Part shown: piece after piece, positions 8,376-17,575 of the stretch
How positions within the stretch are numbered: position 1 is the first letter of the stretch
Layout of the letters: each line of letters opens with the position of its first letter
NCBI RefSeq assembly: GCF_900475275.1
Contig: NZ_LS483364.1
Location: 930,001 to 994,000, forward strand
Length of the DNA: 64,000 nucleotides
DNA from: Streptococcus sanguinis
Lineage (GTDB): Bacteria; Bacillota; Bacilli; Lactobacillales; Streptococcaceae
Direction of reading: 5' to 3'
Made by a program: the position numbers and the translations under genes
Notes under the pieces: model-generated
Database searches by the model: none
Seen by the model: only the letters and a program-made list of their open reading frames with translations
Told to the model about the DNA's origin: nothing

Positions 8376-8404
8376 ATGACATCCGCTTTCAAAAATGGTA
8401 GAAT
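8376..8404 (+). promoter_or_regulatory. rmlA operon promoter
   Basis: ATGACA at 8376-8381 and TAGAAT at 8399-8404 have a 17-base spacer, with TGG before the -10 (extended -10). The start codon is 31 bases downstream. Confidence 0.7.
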
Positions 8405-8434
8405 AAGGAGAATACATTAAGAGAGGAAACTCAT

Positions 8435-9304
8435 ATGAAAGGTATTATTCTTGCAGGTGGTTCTGGTACACGTTTGTATCCATTGACCCGCGCTGCGTCA
8501 AAACAGCTCATGCCGGTTTATGACAAACCCATGATTTATTATCCACTGTCAACTCTTATGCTGGCTGGTATCAAGGACATCTTGATTATCTCCACTCCGA
8601 CGGATTTGCCTCGTTTTGAGGATCTGCTGGGAGATGGCTCTGAGTTTGGCATCAAGCTCTCCTATGCAGAGCAGCCAAGTCCGGACGGATTGGCACAAGC
8701 CTTTATCATTGGGGCTGATTTTATTGGAGATGACCGCGTGGCGCTGATTCTTGGGGATAATATTTACCATGGACCAGGTCTGAGTAAAATGCTCCAAAAT
8801 GCTGCTGCTAAGGAAAAAGGAGCAACTGTTTTTGGCTATCATGTCAAGGACCCAGAACGTTTTGGTGTTGTAGAATTTGATGAGAATATGAATGCTATCT
8901 CCATCGAAGAAAAACCAGAACAGCCGCGCTCTAACTATGCAGTAACAGGACTGTATTTCTACGATAATGATGTCGTAGAAATTGCCAAGAACATCAAACC
9001 GAGTCCTCGCGGAGAATTAGAAATTACAGATGTTAACAAGGCTTACTTGGATCGTGGCGATTTGTCTGTTGAGCTTATGGGACGTGGTTTTGCCTGGTTG
9101 GATACGGGTACCCACGAAAGTCTCTTAGAGGCAGCTCAATATATCGAAACGGTTCAGCGTATGCAGAACGTTCAGGTGGCAAATCTGGAAGAAATTGCCT
9201 ATCGTATGGGCTATATCACTAAAGAGCAAGTGCATGAATTGGCGCAGCCATTGAAAAAGAATGAATATGGCCACTATCTCTTGCGCTTGATTGGAGAAGA
9301 ATAA
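8435..9304 (+). CDS. rmlA: Glucose-1-phosphate thymidylyltransferase
   Basis: A 289-residue enzyme, the first step of dTDP-L-rhamnose synthesis (glucose-1-phosphate + dTTP to dTDP-glucose). The nucleotide-binding loop [11 protein letters not shown], the catalytic stretch [11 protein letters not shown], and the downstream GDNIYHG and [10 protein letters not shown] are all canonical, as is the length. The ribosome binding site is AGAGGAAA. In streptococci the product feeds rhamnose-containing cell-wall polysaccharides. rmlC follows immediately. Confidence 0.97.
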   Translation: MKGIILAGGSGTRLYPLTRAASKQLMPVYDKPMIYYPLSTLMLAGIKDILIISTPTDLPRFEDLLGDGSEFGIKLSYAEQPSPDGLAQAFIIGADFIGDDRVALILGDNIYHGPGLSKMLQNAAAKEKGATVFGYHVKDPERFGVVEFDENMNAISIEEKPEQPRSNYAVTGLYFYDNDVVEIAKNIKPSPRGELEITDVNKAYLDRGDLSVELMGRGFAWLDTGTHESLLEAAQYIETVQRMQNVQVANLEEIAYRMGYITKEQVHELAQPLKKNEYGHYLLRLIGEE

Positions 9305-9308
9305 GAAG

Positions 9309-9902
9309 ATGACGGAACAATTTTTTGATAAGGAATTAGCAGCGCGTGAGGTTTCTGGAATCCCTGGAATGCTTGAGTTTGATATTCCTGTACGCGGGGA
9401 CAACCGAGGCTGGTTTAAGGAGAATTTCCAAAAGGAAAAAATGCTGCCGCTAGGCTTTCCTGAAAGCTTCTTTGCAGAAGGAAAACTGCAAAATAATGTC
9501 AGCTTTTCTCGCAAAAATGTCCTGCGTGGTCTTCATGCTGAACCATGGGACAAGTACATCTCTGTTGCAGATGGTGGTAAGGTGCTGGGAACTTGGGTAG
9601 ACCTGCGTGAAGGTGAGACTTTTGGCAATACCTACCAGACAGTAATTGATGCCAGCAAGGGGATTTTTGTGCCACGTGGCGTCGCAAACGGCTTCCAAGT
9701 CCTTTCTGACACGGTTTCTTATAGCTATCTGGTGAATGACTACTGGGCTTTGGAACTCAAACCTAAGTATGCCTTTGTCAACTATGCAGACCCAGCTTTA
9801 GGCATCCAGTGGGAAAACTTAGAAGCAGCAGAAGTCTCAGAAGCGGATAAAAACCACCCGTTGCTTAAAGATGTTAAACCTTTGAGTAAAGAGGATTTGT
9901 AA
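9309..9902 (+). CDS. rmlC: dTDP-4-dehydrorhamnose 3,5-epimerase
   Basis: A 197-residue cupin enzyme, the third step of dTDP-rhamnose synthesis. The ATG at 9309 is chosen because the open frame upstream of it overlaps rmlA without its own ribosome binding site. The catalytic region contains VLRGLHAEPWDKYISV (active-site His) and GIFVPRGVANGFQVLSD. This is the divergent streptococcal RmlC type, not the enterobacterial type. It starts 4 bases after rmlA. Confidence 0.95.
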   Translation: MTEQFFDKELAAREVSGIPGMLEFDIPVRGDNRGWFKENFQKEKMLPLGFPESFFAEGKLQNNVSFSRKNVLRGLHAEPWDKYISVADGGKVLGTWVDLREGETFGNTYQTVIDASKGIFVPRGVANGFQVLSDTVSYSYLVNDYWALELKPKYAFVNYADPALGIQWENLEAAEVSEADKNHPLLKDVKPLSKEDL

Positions 9903-9903
9903 T

Positions 9904-10452
9904 ATGCTTGGTGGTGAATTTTTAAATAAGAGAGAAAACAAGAAATGGATGTTGAATTTACTTTTATCAGTAACATTGCTCTCTTTAAACCAAGTATTCT
10001 CATCATTGAGTAAGAATACCTATGAAGTTTCAGTATTGGAAATTTTTAAAATTTCTAGTACATCTGCTATTATAATGTTTATGGGACTCTTTACCAGTGA
10101 AGAGAACTTTGACATATGGATTGGTGGAATTAAGAGTTGGTCTAGATTAAGGAAAATAATTTGGCTTGTTGCACTAATAACTTTATCTTTATTAAACTAC
10201 TTTATTTTTGATAAATTCTTAGTACCAAGTCTTAATACCGTTGATTTATTTATCTATGAATCAGGTTTGTTACGTAATGCATATATTCTACTAGTAAATA
10301 TCCCTCAATATTTAATGTTATTATGGAATGGCTTGATTTTGTGGATTGAAATAGCTTCATCTTCATTATTTATATCCTTACCTATTAACTTTATTATTGC
10401 TTTTTCCTATGACTGGATTGAGAAAAACTTCCTTAATATTGATAATGACTGA
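9904..10452 (+). CDS. Unknown integral membrane protein inside the rhamnose operon
   Basis: A 182-residue protein with about four hydrophobic segments (near residues 16-34, 52-64, 82-100 and 128-165) and charged N- and C-termini. No family is recognised. It starts one base after the rmlC stop, using AGAGGA within the rmlC end as ribosome binding site, so it is translationally coupled. Its codon use is much more AT-rich than rmlC and rmlB, which suggests later acquisition. The operon context hints at a role in cell-wall polysaccharide or phage/bacteriocin protection, but nothing in the sequence proves it. Confidence 0.65.
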   Translation: MLGGEFLNKRENKKWMLNLLLSVTLLSLNQVFSSLSKNTYEVSVLEIFKISSTSAIIMFMGLFTSEENFDIWIGGIKSWSRLRKIIWLVALITLSLLNYFIFDKFLVPSLNTVDLFIYESGLLRNAYILLVNIPQYLMLLWNGLILWIEIASSSLFISLPINFIIAFSYDWIEKNFLNIDND

Positions 10453-10456
10453 CTGA

Positions 10457-11560
<1,104 letters not shown>

Positions 11561-11610
11561 GAATAGGCTATCTATGATGAGCCTTGTAAAACTAGCGCTA
11601 TGTGATTGAG

Positions 11611-11640
11611 AGGCTGGGATTATCTGTCCCAGCCTTTTCT
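11611..11640 (+). terminator. Terminator after rmlB
   Basis: AGGCTGGGA pairs perfectly with TCCCAGCCT around a seven-base loop, followed by TTTCT. Confidence 0.85.
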
Positions 11641-11763
11641 CACAGGATTGTTAGCTTTTTAATATGTTTGTTACAGAAAATTATGCAAAAATAGTGTAAA
11701 ATAAAATAAATCCTTTCTGTGTTTTTGGCTAAAGGGATTTTCTCAAATTAAAGGAATACAAAC

Positions 11764-12363
11764 ATGAAAATGGTAAAAAGAGTAGTGGGAATTGCTTTGG
11801 TGCTGTTGCTTGCAGCAGTGCTGTTTCTGGTCCCTGCATCTGTTAATCAAAGTGAACAATTAAAAAATGTTCAAGGCAGTGCTTCCTGGATGAGTATTAT
11901 TGAGCCAGCTTTGAGCAATGCCAATGTGACGGCTCAGGGAGTCAGCACAGAAGTTTCTCTCAATAGCGTCCAGCTTAATCAGGTGCTCAAGTCTTCTCTG
12001 ACTGACTCTGAGAATCAGGAGCTGCTGAACAGTGTTTACAGTATTGAAGGCAATAAGCTGCGCATCCAGTATCCAGTCAAGCTGCTCTTCATTGACAGTA
12101 AGCTGGACCTAGAGGTGGATGTGACGGTGAGAGATAATGTCTTGCACATCACAATCGATAGTGCCAAGCTAGGCTCTCTTCCTATCCCTAAATCTTGGGT
12201 GACAGGCATGCTGAAGCAACAAATGCAGGCCTCTAATTCATCTATCACAACGGAGGGAGATAGTTTCCTTCTAGCTCTGCCGCAGAGTCAATTCAGCATT
12301 AACAAAATCAGCTTCCAGAACGGAGCTGCTAAAATCCAGTTCAGCATGGGTTATGGAATCTAA
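11764..12363 (+). CDS. YpmS-like (DUF2140-type) membrane-anchored protein
   Basis: A 199-residue protein with an N-terminal membrane anchor (residues 5-24) and an extracytoplasmic domain. It has the features of YpmS/DUF2140 proteins: an early stretch on residual lipid-binding-like strands and the conserved AKLGSLPIPKSW turn. No enzymatic motif is seen. The start follows AAAGGAATACAAAC. It is a single-gene unit bounded by the rmlB terminator and its own long hairpin. The family assignment rests on pattern recall and is moderate. Confidence 0.55.
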   Translation: MKMVKRVVGIALVLLLAAVLFLVPASVNQSEQLKNVQGSASWMSIIEPALSNANVTAQGVSTEVSLNSVQLNQVLKSSLTDSENQELLNSVYSIEGNKLRIQYPVKLLFIDSKLDLEVDVTVRDNVLHITIDSAKLGSLPIPKSWVTGMLKQQMQASNSSITTEGDSFLLALPQSQFSINKISFQNGAAKIQFSMGYGI

Positions 12364-12368
12364 AAAAG

Positions 12369-12416
12369 AAAACTTCATTTGAGGAAGAAGTCTTCCGAAT
12401 CAAATGGAGTTTTTAT
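12369..12416 (+). terminator. Long terminator after the YpmS-like gene
   Basis: A 14-pair outer stem (12369-12382 with 12400-12413) encloses an inner GGAAGA/TCTTCC stem, and TTTTA follows. The remaining stretch to 12611 holds no convincing gene, only a 17-codon ORF at 12454 (MPTEPHLVQG) behind GAGGGAGAAAAG. Confidence 0.75.
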
Positions 12417-12563
12417 ACTATTATTTGAGCAATAGCATTGTGAGGGAGAAAAGATGCCTACAGAACCGCATTTAGTCCAAGGAAGACTATCAGATCCATT
12501 GGCTTGATTGGTGTAAGAGAGAAGCTGGAAAATTTGATAAGAGCTGATATCGCGAAGCTCTTG

Positions 12564-12572
12564 TGTTATAAT
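12564..12572 (+). promoter_or_regulatory. cutC extended -10
   Basis: TGTTATAAT forms an extended -10 (TGnTATAAT). No -35 is recognisable at 17 bases. The cutC ATG is 39 bases downstream. Confidence 0.6.
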
Positions 12573-12611
12573 AGATAAAGGAAATCAATATATTAAATCA
12601 GAGGTAAGATA

Positions 12612-13244
12612 ATGCTTTATGAATTTTGTGCGGAAAATGTAACCTTGTTAAAAAAGGCTATGAAGGCTGGAGCCCAGCGGATTGAGCTCTGTGATAATCT
12701 GGCTGTCGGAGGCACGACACCCAGTTACGGCGTAATTCAAGCAGCAGTTGACTTAGCCAAGCCTTACGGTGCGACTGTGATGACCATGATTCGGCCCCGA
12801 GGCGGTGATTTTGTTTACTCGGAACTTGAAATTGAGATTATGCTGGCAGATATCCAAAAAGCCAAGGAAGTCGGCAGTCAGGGAGTGGTTTTTGGTGTCT
12901 TGACGGAGAAGAACGAAATAGATGTTTCGAAGATGCAGCGGCTGCTGGAGGCATGCAAGGGACTGGAAGTAGTCTTCCACATGGCTTTTGATGCGATACC
13001 GGCTGAATACCAGTTTGGCGAAATGGATTGGCTGATTGAGAACGGTGTCCAGCGAATTTTGACCCACGGAGGACCTGCTAATGAGCCGATTGAGGAGCAT
13101 TTTGCTTGGCTGGACGAATTAATCGAGCATGCCGCTGATCGGATTGATATCATGCCGGGCGGTGGCATTCATCTGGGCAATCGTCAGCAAATTATAGACA
13201 GTCTGGCAGTTGACCAGCTGCATGGGACTAAAATTGTATTTTAA
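12612..13244 (+). CDS. cutC: CutC-family protein
   Basis: A 210-residue TIM-barrel protein of the CutC family, historically linked to copper homeostasis although a direct copper role is disputed. Characteristic stretches are GAQRIELCDNLAVGGTTPSYG, MIRPRGGDFVYS, FHMAFDAI, RILTHGG and IMPGGGIH. The start follows AGAGGTAAGATA. The next gene begins 32 bases later and is probably in the same transcript. Confidence 0.92.
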   Translation: MLYEFCAENVTLLKKAMKAGAQRIELCDNLAVGGTTPSYGVIQAAVDLAKPYGATVMTMIRPRGGDFVYSELEIEIMLADIQKAKEVGSQGVVFGVLTEKNEIDVSKMQRLLEACKGLEVVFHMAFDAIPAEYQFGEMDWLIENGVQRILTHGGPANEPIEEHFAWLDELIEHAADRIDIMPGGGIHLGNRQQIIDSLAVDQLHGTKIVF

Positions 13245-13276
13245 GGAGGAGAAGGGCTCTAGCGGCTCCTAATAAA

Positions 13277-13948
13277 ATGTTGGAACTATTTGAAAAATAC
13301 AAGTCTAATCCAAATAAGCTTCAGACTTACGGTTTTAAGGAGTCTGATGGAGTTTACCATTTCTCGCAGAAGATTATGAAGGGTGACTTTCGCTTGGAAG
13401 TAACTATCAGAGATGGGGAGTTGGACTATCAGGTCTTTGACTGCGATACTGATGATGTTTATCTGCAGGTCAAGATGGAGCAGGTGACGGGGGAGTTTGT
13501 CGGTCAGGTCCGTGAAGCTTGTCAGGCAGTACTGCTGGCTATCCGTCAGCACTGTTTTGACGAGGTTGGCTTTCTCTATGAGCAGAGTAAGCGACTGCGG
13601 GATCATGCGGCTGAGGTTTATCAGGGGCAAATAGAGTACCTCTGGGAGAAGTCGTCCAGAAAGAGCTCGACCAAGGCTGGAGTTTTCCGCCACCAGGACA
13701 GTAAAAAATGGTATGGGGCTTTTCTGACCACAGACTGGTCTAAGTTTGAAGCAGAGCGAAGCGGCGCTATTGAGGTGCTAAATGTTAAGAATGATCATGT
13801 AGCAGAACTGATTCAGAAAAAGGGGATTTACCCGGCCTTTCACATGAATAAGAAATATTGGCTCAGTCTGCCCTTGGATGATAGACTGAGCGATCAGGAA
13901 ATCTTTGATTTACTGGCTGTTAGTTACCAGCTGACCAGTAAAAAATAG
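13277..13948 (+). CDS. MmcQ/YjbR-family protein with N-terminal extension
   Basis: A 223-residue protein. The C-terminal half carries the YjbR/MmcQ signature (YPAFHMNKKYWLSLPLDD), preceded by about 110 extra residues of mixed helix and strand. Members have a double-wing DNA-binding-like fold and no proven function. The only strong ribosome binding site (AGGAGGAGAAGG, 13244-13255) is over 20 bases upstream, and CTCCT (13266-13270) close to the ATG could pair with it, so translation may be damped or coupled to cutC. Confidence 0.75.
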   Translation: MLELFEKYKSNPNKLQTYGFKESDGVYHFSQKIMKGDFRLEVTIRDGELDYQVFDCDTDDVYLQVKMEQVTGEFVGQVREACQAVLLAIRQHCFDEVGFLYEQSKRLRDHAAEVYQGQIEYLWEKSSRKSSTKAGVFRHQDSKKWYGAFLTTDWSKFEAERSGAIEVLNVKNDHVAELIQKKGIYPAFHMNKKYWLSLPLDDRLSDQEIFDLLAVSYQLTSKK

Positions 13949-13956
13949 AATCGAAG

Positions 13957-13990
13957 CACAGCGTTCCAATCCGCTGTGTTTCATTTTTCC
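13957..13990 (+). terminator. Terminator after the YjbR-like gene
   Basis: CACAGCG pairs with CGCTGTG around an eight-base loop, followed by TTTCATTTTT. A TATAAT at 14002-14007 then serves the ABC genes. Confidence 0.65.
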
Positions 13991-14035
13991 TCAAAAAACA
14001 GTATAATAAAAAGACTAGTAAGAATAGGAGAAATT

Positions 14036-15778
14036 ATGAACCTCATTAGAAAATTAGCCTGGTTTTTTAAGTTGGAAAAGCGGCGCTATATCATCGGTAT
14101 CTTGGCCTTGTCCTTGGTCAGTGTCTTCAATCTGATACCGCCTAGAATCATCGGTCAGGTTATTGACCGAATTGCTAACAAACATCTGACTTCTCAAGAG
14201 CTGCTCTTTAATTTGCTGTTGCTGATTGCTTCAGCTTTTATCATGTACGGCCTGCGTTATGTCTGGCGCCTTTATATCTTAGGGACGTCCAATAATCTGG
14301 GACGGATTCTGCGCTCTAGATTGTTCGAGCACTTTACTCACATGTCTCCCTCTTTTTATCAGAAATACCGTACAGGGGACTTGATGGCTCATGCGACCAA
14401 CGATATCAATGCAATTGTCAGTCTGGCTGGGGGTGGAGTCATGTCAGCTGTGGATGCTTCTATTACAGCCCTGGTGACCCTGCTAACTATGTTTTTCGTT
14501 TTGGACTGGCGGCTAACCTTGATTGCCATTGTGCCCATGCCCTTCTTGTCGTGGGGTACGGGCTTGATTGGCCGAAAAAATCATGAAAGTTTTAAGGCTG
14601 CTCAAGAGGCATTTTCGGATTTGAACAATAAGGTTCAGGAGAGTGTTTCAGGGATTCGAGTGACCAAGTCCTTTGGCTATCAGGAGGCGGAGACTCAGTC
14701 TTTTGCTAAGACCAATCAGGAGGTCTACGAAAAAAACGTTTTGGCTGCAAAGTACGATGCTCTTTTTGACCCCTTGGTTTTGCTTTTTATCGGTCTTTCT
14801 TATGTTTTGACCTTGATTTTCGGTGGAATTTTTATCTCCCAAGGGCAGTTTACCATAGGAGAGTTGGTTACTTTTATCACTTATCTGGATATGCTGGTTT
14901 GGCCGCTGCAGGCTACAGGCTATCTTTTTAACATCGGCCAGCGAGGTGCTGTTTCCTATGAACGGATTGAGAAACTGCTGGCTCAGGAGTCAGATGTCAA
15001 GGAAGCTGAACAACCCCTCTCTCATGCGGAAAATGGTCGATTGGATTATGACATTCGGAAGTTTGCTTATGCAGAGGGGACTAGTTTATCGGATATTTAT
15101 TTTTCTATTGAGCAGGGACAGACACTGGGAATTGTCGGTCAGACGGGCTCAGGGAAGACCACTCTTCTGCGCTTGCTGCTGCGGGAGCAAGATATTCAGG
15201 AGGGGGCTATCTATTTGAATGGACATGATATCCGAGAGTACCGTCTCAAAGACTTGCGCCGTCTTATCGGCTATGTACCACAGGAACAGATGCTTTTTGC
15301 ACTGTCCATTCGGGACAATATCCGTTTTGCTAATCCCCAGCTGACAGATAGCCAGGTTCTAGCTGCCGCTAAACTATGCGGTGTGTATGAGGATATTCAG
15401 GCTATGCCAGAGGGGCTGGATACGGTTGTCGGTGAGCGGGGCTTGTCCTTATCTGGTGGGCAGAAGCAGCGCTTGGCGATGAGTCGGGCTATTATTACCA
15501 ATCCTGAAATCCTGATTTTGGATGATTCCCTGTCGGCTGTTGATGCCAAGACAGAGCATCTGATTTTAGAAAATCTAAAGTCAGAGCGTGCTGGCAAGAC
15601 AACCATCATCACAGCTCATCGGCTGTCAGCCTTGGTGCATGCAGACCTGATTTTGGTTATGGAAGAGGGGCGTATCAAGGAGCGGGGCACCCACCAAGAG
15701 CTATTGGAGCAAAAGGGCTGGTATGCCCAGACTTATCATAATCAGCAGCTGGCAGAAAGCTTGAAGGAGGAAGATTAA
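14036..15778 (+). CDS. Heterodimeric ABC exporter, degenerate-site subunit
   Basis: A 580-residue half-transporter: six membrane helices in residues ~15-310 and a C-terminal ATPase. Walker A is GQTGSGKT, the signature LSGGQKQRL, and Walker B EILILDDSLSAVD. The residue after the Walker B Asp is Asp instead of the catalytic Glu, so this subunit contributes the non-hydrolytic site. The intracellular loop FTHMSPSFYQKYRTGDLMAH resembles Bacillus YheI/BmrC. The ATG at 14036 follows AGGAGAAATT. It probably exports drugs or amphiphiles with the next gene, one base downstream. Confidence 0.88.
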   Translation: MNLIRKLAWFFKLEKRRYIIGILALSLVSVFNLIPPRIIGQVIDRIANKHLTSQELLFNLLLLIASAFIMYGLRYVWRLYILGTSNNLGRILRSRLFEHFTHMSPSFYQKYRTGDLMAHATNDINAIVSLAGGGVMSAVDASITALVTLLTMFFVLDWRLTLIAIVPMPFLSWGTGLIGRKNHESFKAAQEAFSDLNNKVQESVSGIRVTKSFGYQEAETQSFAKTNQEVYEKNVLAAKYDALFDPLVLLFIGLSYVLTLIFGGIFISQGQFTIGELVTFITYLDMLVWPLQATGYLFNIGQRGAVSYERIEKLLAQESDVKEAEQPLSHAENGRLDYDIRKFAYAEGTSLSDIYFSIEQGQTLGIVGQTGSGKTTLLRLLLREQDIQEGAIYLNGHDIREYRLKDLRRLIGYVPQEQMLFALSIRDNIRFANPQLTDSQVLAAAKLCGVYEDIQAMPEGLDTVVGERGLSLSGGQKQRLAMSRAIITNPEILILDDSLSAVDAKTEHLILENLKSERAGKTTIITAHRLSALVHADLILVMEEGRIKERGTHQELLEQKGWYAQTYHNQQLAESLKEED

Positions 15779-15779
15779 T

Positions 15780-17519
15780 ATGAAAAAGAAAGCAACTTTT
15801 CATCGCCTCCTAGGCTATATGTGGCGCTACAGGATAGTGAGCAGCATGGCCTTGACCTTCATTCTGCTGACGACTCTGGTTACAACAGCATTGCCGCTCT
15901 TGGCCCGCTATTTTATTGATCAATTTATCGGCCGTAATCAAGCCTGGGCTGGCCTGCCTTTGCTGGCTCTTTACTACGGCCTTTTCCTCTTGCGAGTACT
16001 TTTTACCTTCTTGGGAAAGTATTTCTTTGCGCGTGTGGCTCAAAGTGTGGTTTGGGACTTGCGACAGGAAAGCTTTGCCAATATCCAGCGCCTGCAAATG
16101 GCTTATTTTGATCGAACGCCAGCTGGTGCTATTGTTTCCCGCCTGACCAATGATACTCAGGCAGTAGCAGATATGTTCAGTGAGATTTTTTCTAATTTTT
16201 TGAGCTCTTTGCTGATTTTAGTTGTTACTCTGAGCGCTATGTTTGCCCTCAACTGGCAATTGACCCTCATGATTGCTCTCTTTCTGCCTTTGATGGCAGC
16301 CTCTATCTTGCTCTATCAGCATTTATCCAATCGTCAGCTGAAGCAGGTCCGGAATAAGCTCAGCGATTTGAATGTCAAGCTATCTGAAAGTATTGAAGGA
16401 ATGCGGATTATTCAGGCTTTTGGGCAAGAGAAGCGCTTGCTGCGGGAATTTGAAGAAATCAACGGTCAGCATTTAGGCTTCACCAATCGCTATCTCAATA
16501 TCAATAGTCTCTTTCTGAGGCCGGCCATGTCCCTGCTGAAAATCTTGGCTTATGGAGTGATTCTGACTTACTTTGGCTTGACTTGGCAAGTGGCGGGAAT
16601 TACGGCAGGTATTATGTATGCCTTTATCCAGTATGTTAATCAGCTTTTTAATCCTTTGATTGATGTTATGCAGAATTACTCTGTTCTGCAGACATCTATG
16701 GTTGCTGCGGAGCGGGTTTTTGAAATCATGGACCGCACTGACTACGAGCCTGAGCAGGCTAACCAAGACTTGCAAATCCAAGATGGCAACATCGAATTCA
16801 AGCATGTTTCCTTTTCTTATGATGGAAAGCGAGATGTTTTGCGGGATATCTCCTTTTCTGTCAAAAAAGGCCAGACGATTGCCTTTGTGGGTTCGACTGG
16901 CTCTGGTAAATCCTCTATTATCAATCTTTTCCTGCGTTTTTATGAGTTTGAGCGGGGGCAGATTTTGATTGATGGACGCGATATTAAAGATTATAGTCAG
17001 GCGGAGCTGAGGCGAAAGATTGGCCTTGTTTTGCAGGATCCCTTCCTTTATCACGGTACAGTTGCTTCCAATATCCAGCTTTACCAAGAGCAGCTGACGC
17101 GTGAAGAGATTATAGAAGCGGCTAAGTTTGTAGATGCTCATGGCTTTATCAGTCAGCTACCTCAAGGCTATGATTCCCATGTGACTGAGCGGGGAGCGAC
17201 TTTTTCCAGCGGTCAGCGTCAGCTTTTAGCCTTTGCCAGAACCATCGCTACTAAGCCTAAAATCTTGATTTTGGATGAGGCGACAGCCAATATTGATTCG
17301 GAAACAGAGGAGCTGATTCAAGCCTCACTGAGAAAAATGCGGCGGGGTCGGACAACCATTGCCATTGCCCACCGTCTGTCTACCATTCAGGATGCCGACT
17401 GCATCTATGTCTTAGATAAGGGGTGCATTATCGAATCCGGCAGCCACGAAGAATTGCTAGCTCAAGATGGCACCTATAAGAAAATGTACCAACTGCAGGC
17501 TGGGATGATGGAGTCTTGA
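15780..17519 (+). CDS. Heterodimeric ABC exporter, catalytic subunit
   Basis: A 579-residue half-transporter with six N-terminal membrane helices and an ATPase domain. Walker A is GSTGSGKS, the Walker B region KILILDEATANID has the catalytic Glu, and the H-loop is AIAHRLS. The signature motif is FSSGQ instead of LSGGQ, matching the asymmetry of BmrCD/TM287-288 type exporters: this subunit's Walker motifs meet the intact LSGGQ of the partner to form the active site. It starts one base after the partner's stop (GGAGGAAGATTAAT). Confidence 0.88.
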   Translation: MKKKATFHRLLGYMWRYRIVSSMALTFILLTTLVTTALPLLARYFIDQFIGRNQAWAGLPLLALYYGLFLLRVLFTFLGKYFFARVAQSVVWDLRQESFANIQRLQMAYFDRTPAGAIVSRLTNDTQAVADMFSEIFSNFLSSLLILVVTLSAMFALNWQLTLMIALFLPLMAASILLYQHLSNRQLKQVRNKLSDLNVKLSESIEGMRIIQAFGQEKRLLREFEEINGQHLGFTNRYLNINSLFLRPAMSLLKILAYGVILTYFGLTWQVAGITAGIMYAFIQYVNQLFNPLIDVMQNYSVLQTSMVAAERVFEIMDRTDYEPEQANQDLQIQDGNIEFKHVSFSYDGKRDVLRDISFSVKKGQTIAFVGSTGSGKSSIINLFLRFYEFERGQILIDGRDIKDYSQAELRRKIGLVLQDPFLYHGTVASNIQLYQEQLTREEIIEAAKFVDAHGFISQLPQGYDSHVTERGATFSSGQRQLLAFARTIATKPKILILDEATANIDSETEELIQASLRKMRRGRTTIAIAHRLSTIQDADCIYVLDKGCIIESGSHEELLAQDGTYKKMYQLQAGMMES

Positions 17520-17539
17520 AAAGCCTGATTATAAATGAA

Positions 17540-17575
17540 AGGTGTAGAATTCATTTGGAATTCTACACCTATTTT
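17540..17575. terminator. Bidirectional terminator between the ABC pair and the MocR gene
   Basis: A 13-base perfect stem (AGGTGTAGAATTC with its complement) around the loop ATTTG, with T-rich flanks on both strands. The MocR stop codon lies inside the stem edge. Confidence 0.85.

Noticed and set aside
12454-12507. 17-codon ORF MPTEPHLVQG... before cutC
   Set aside because: It has a reasonable ribosome binding site but is very short, with no similar peptide known and no structural context such as an attenuator.
14036-17519. Assignment of the first ABC pair as PatAB
   Set aside because: The features fit any BmrCD-like heterodimeric exporter. Neither pair could be matched specifically to PatA/PatB from memory, so no symbol is given.
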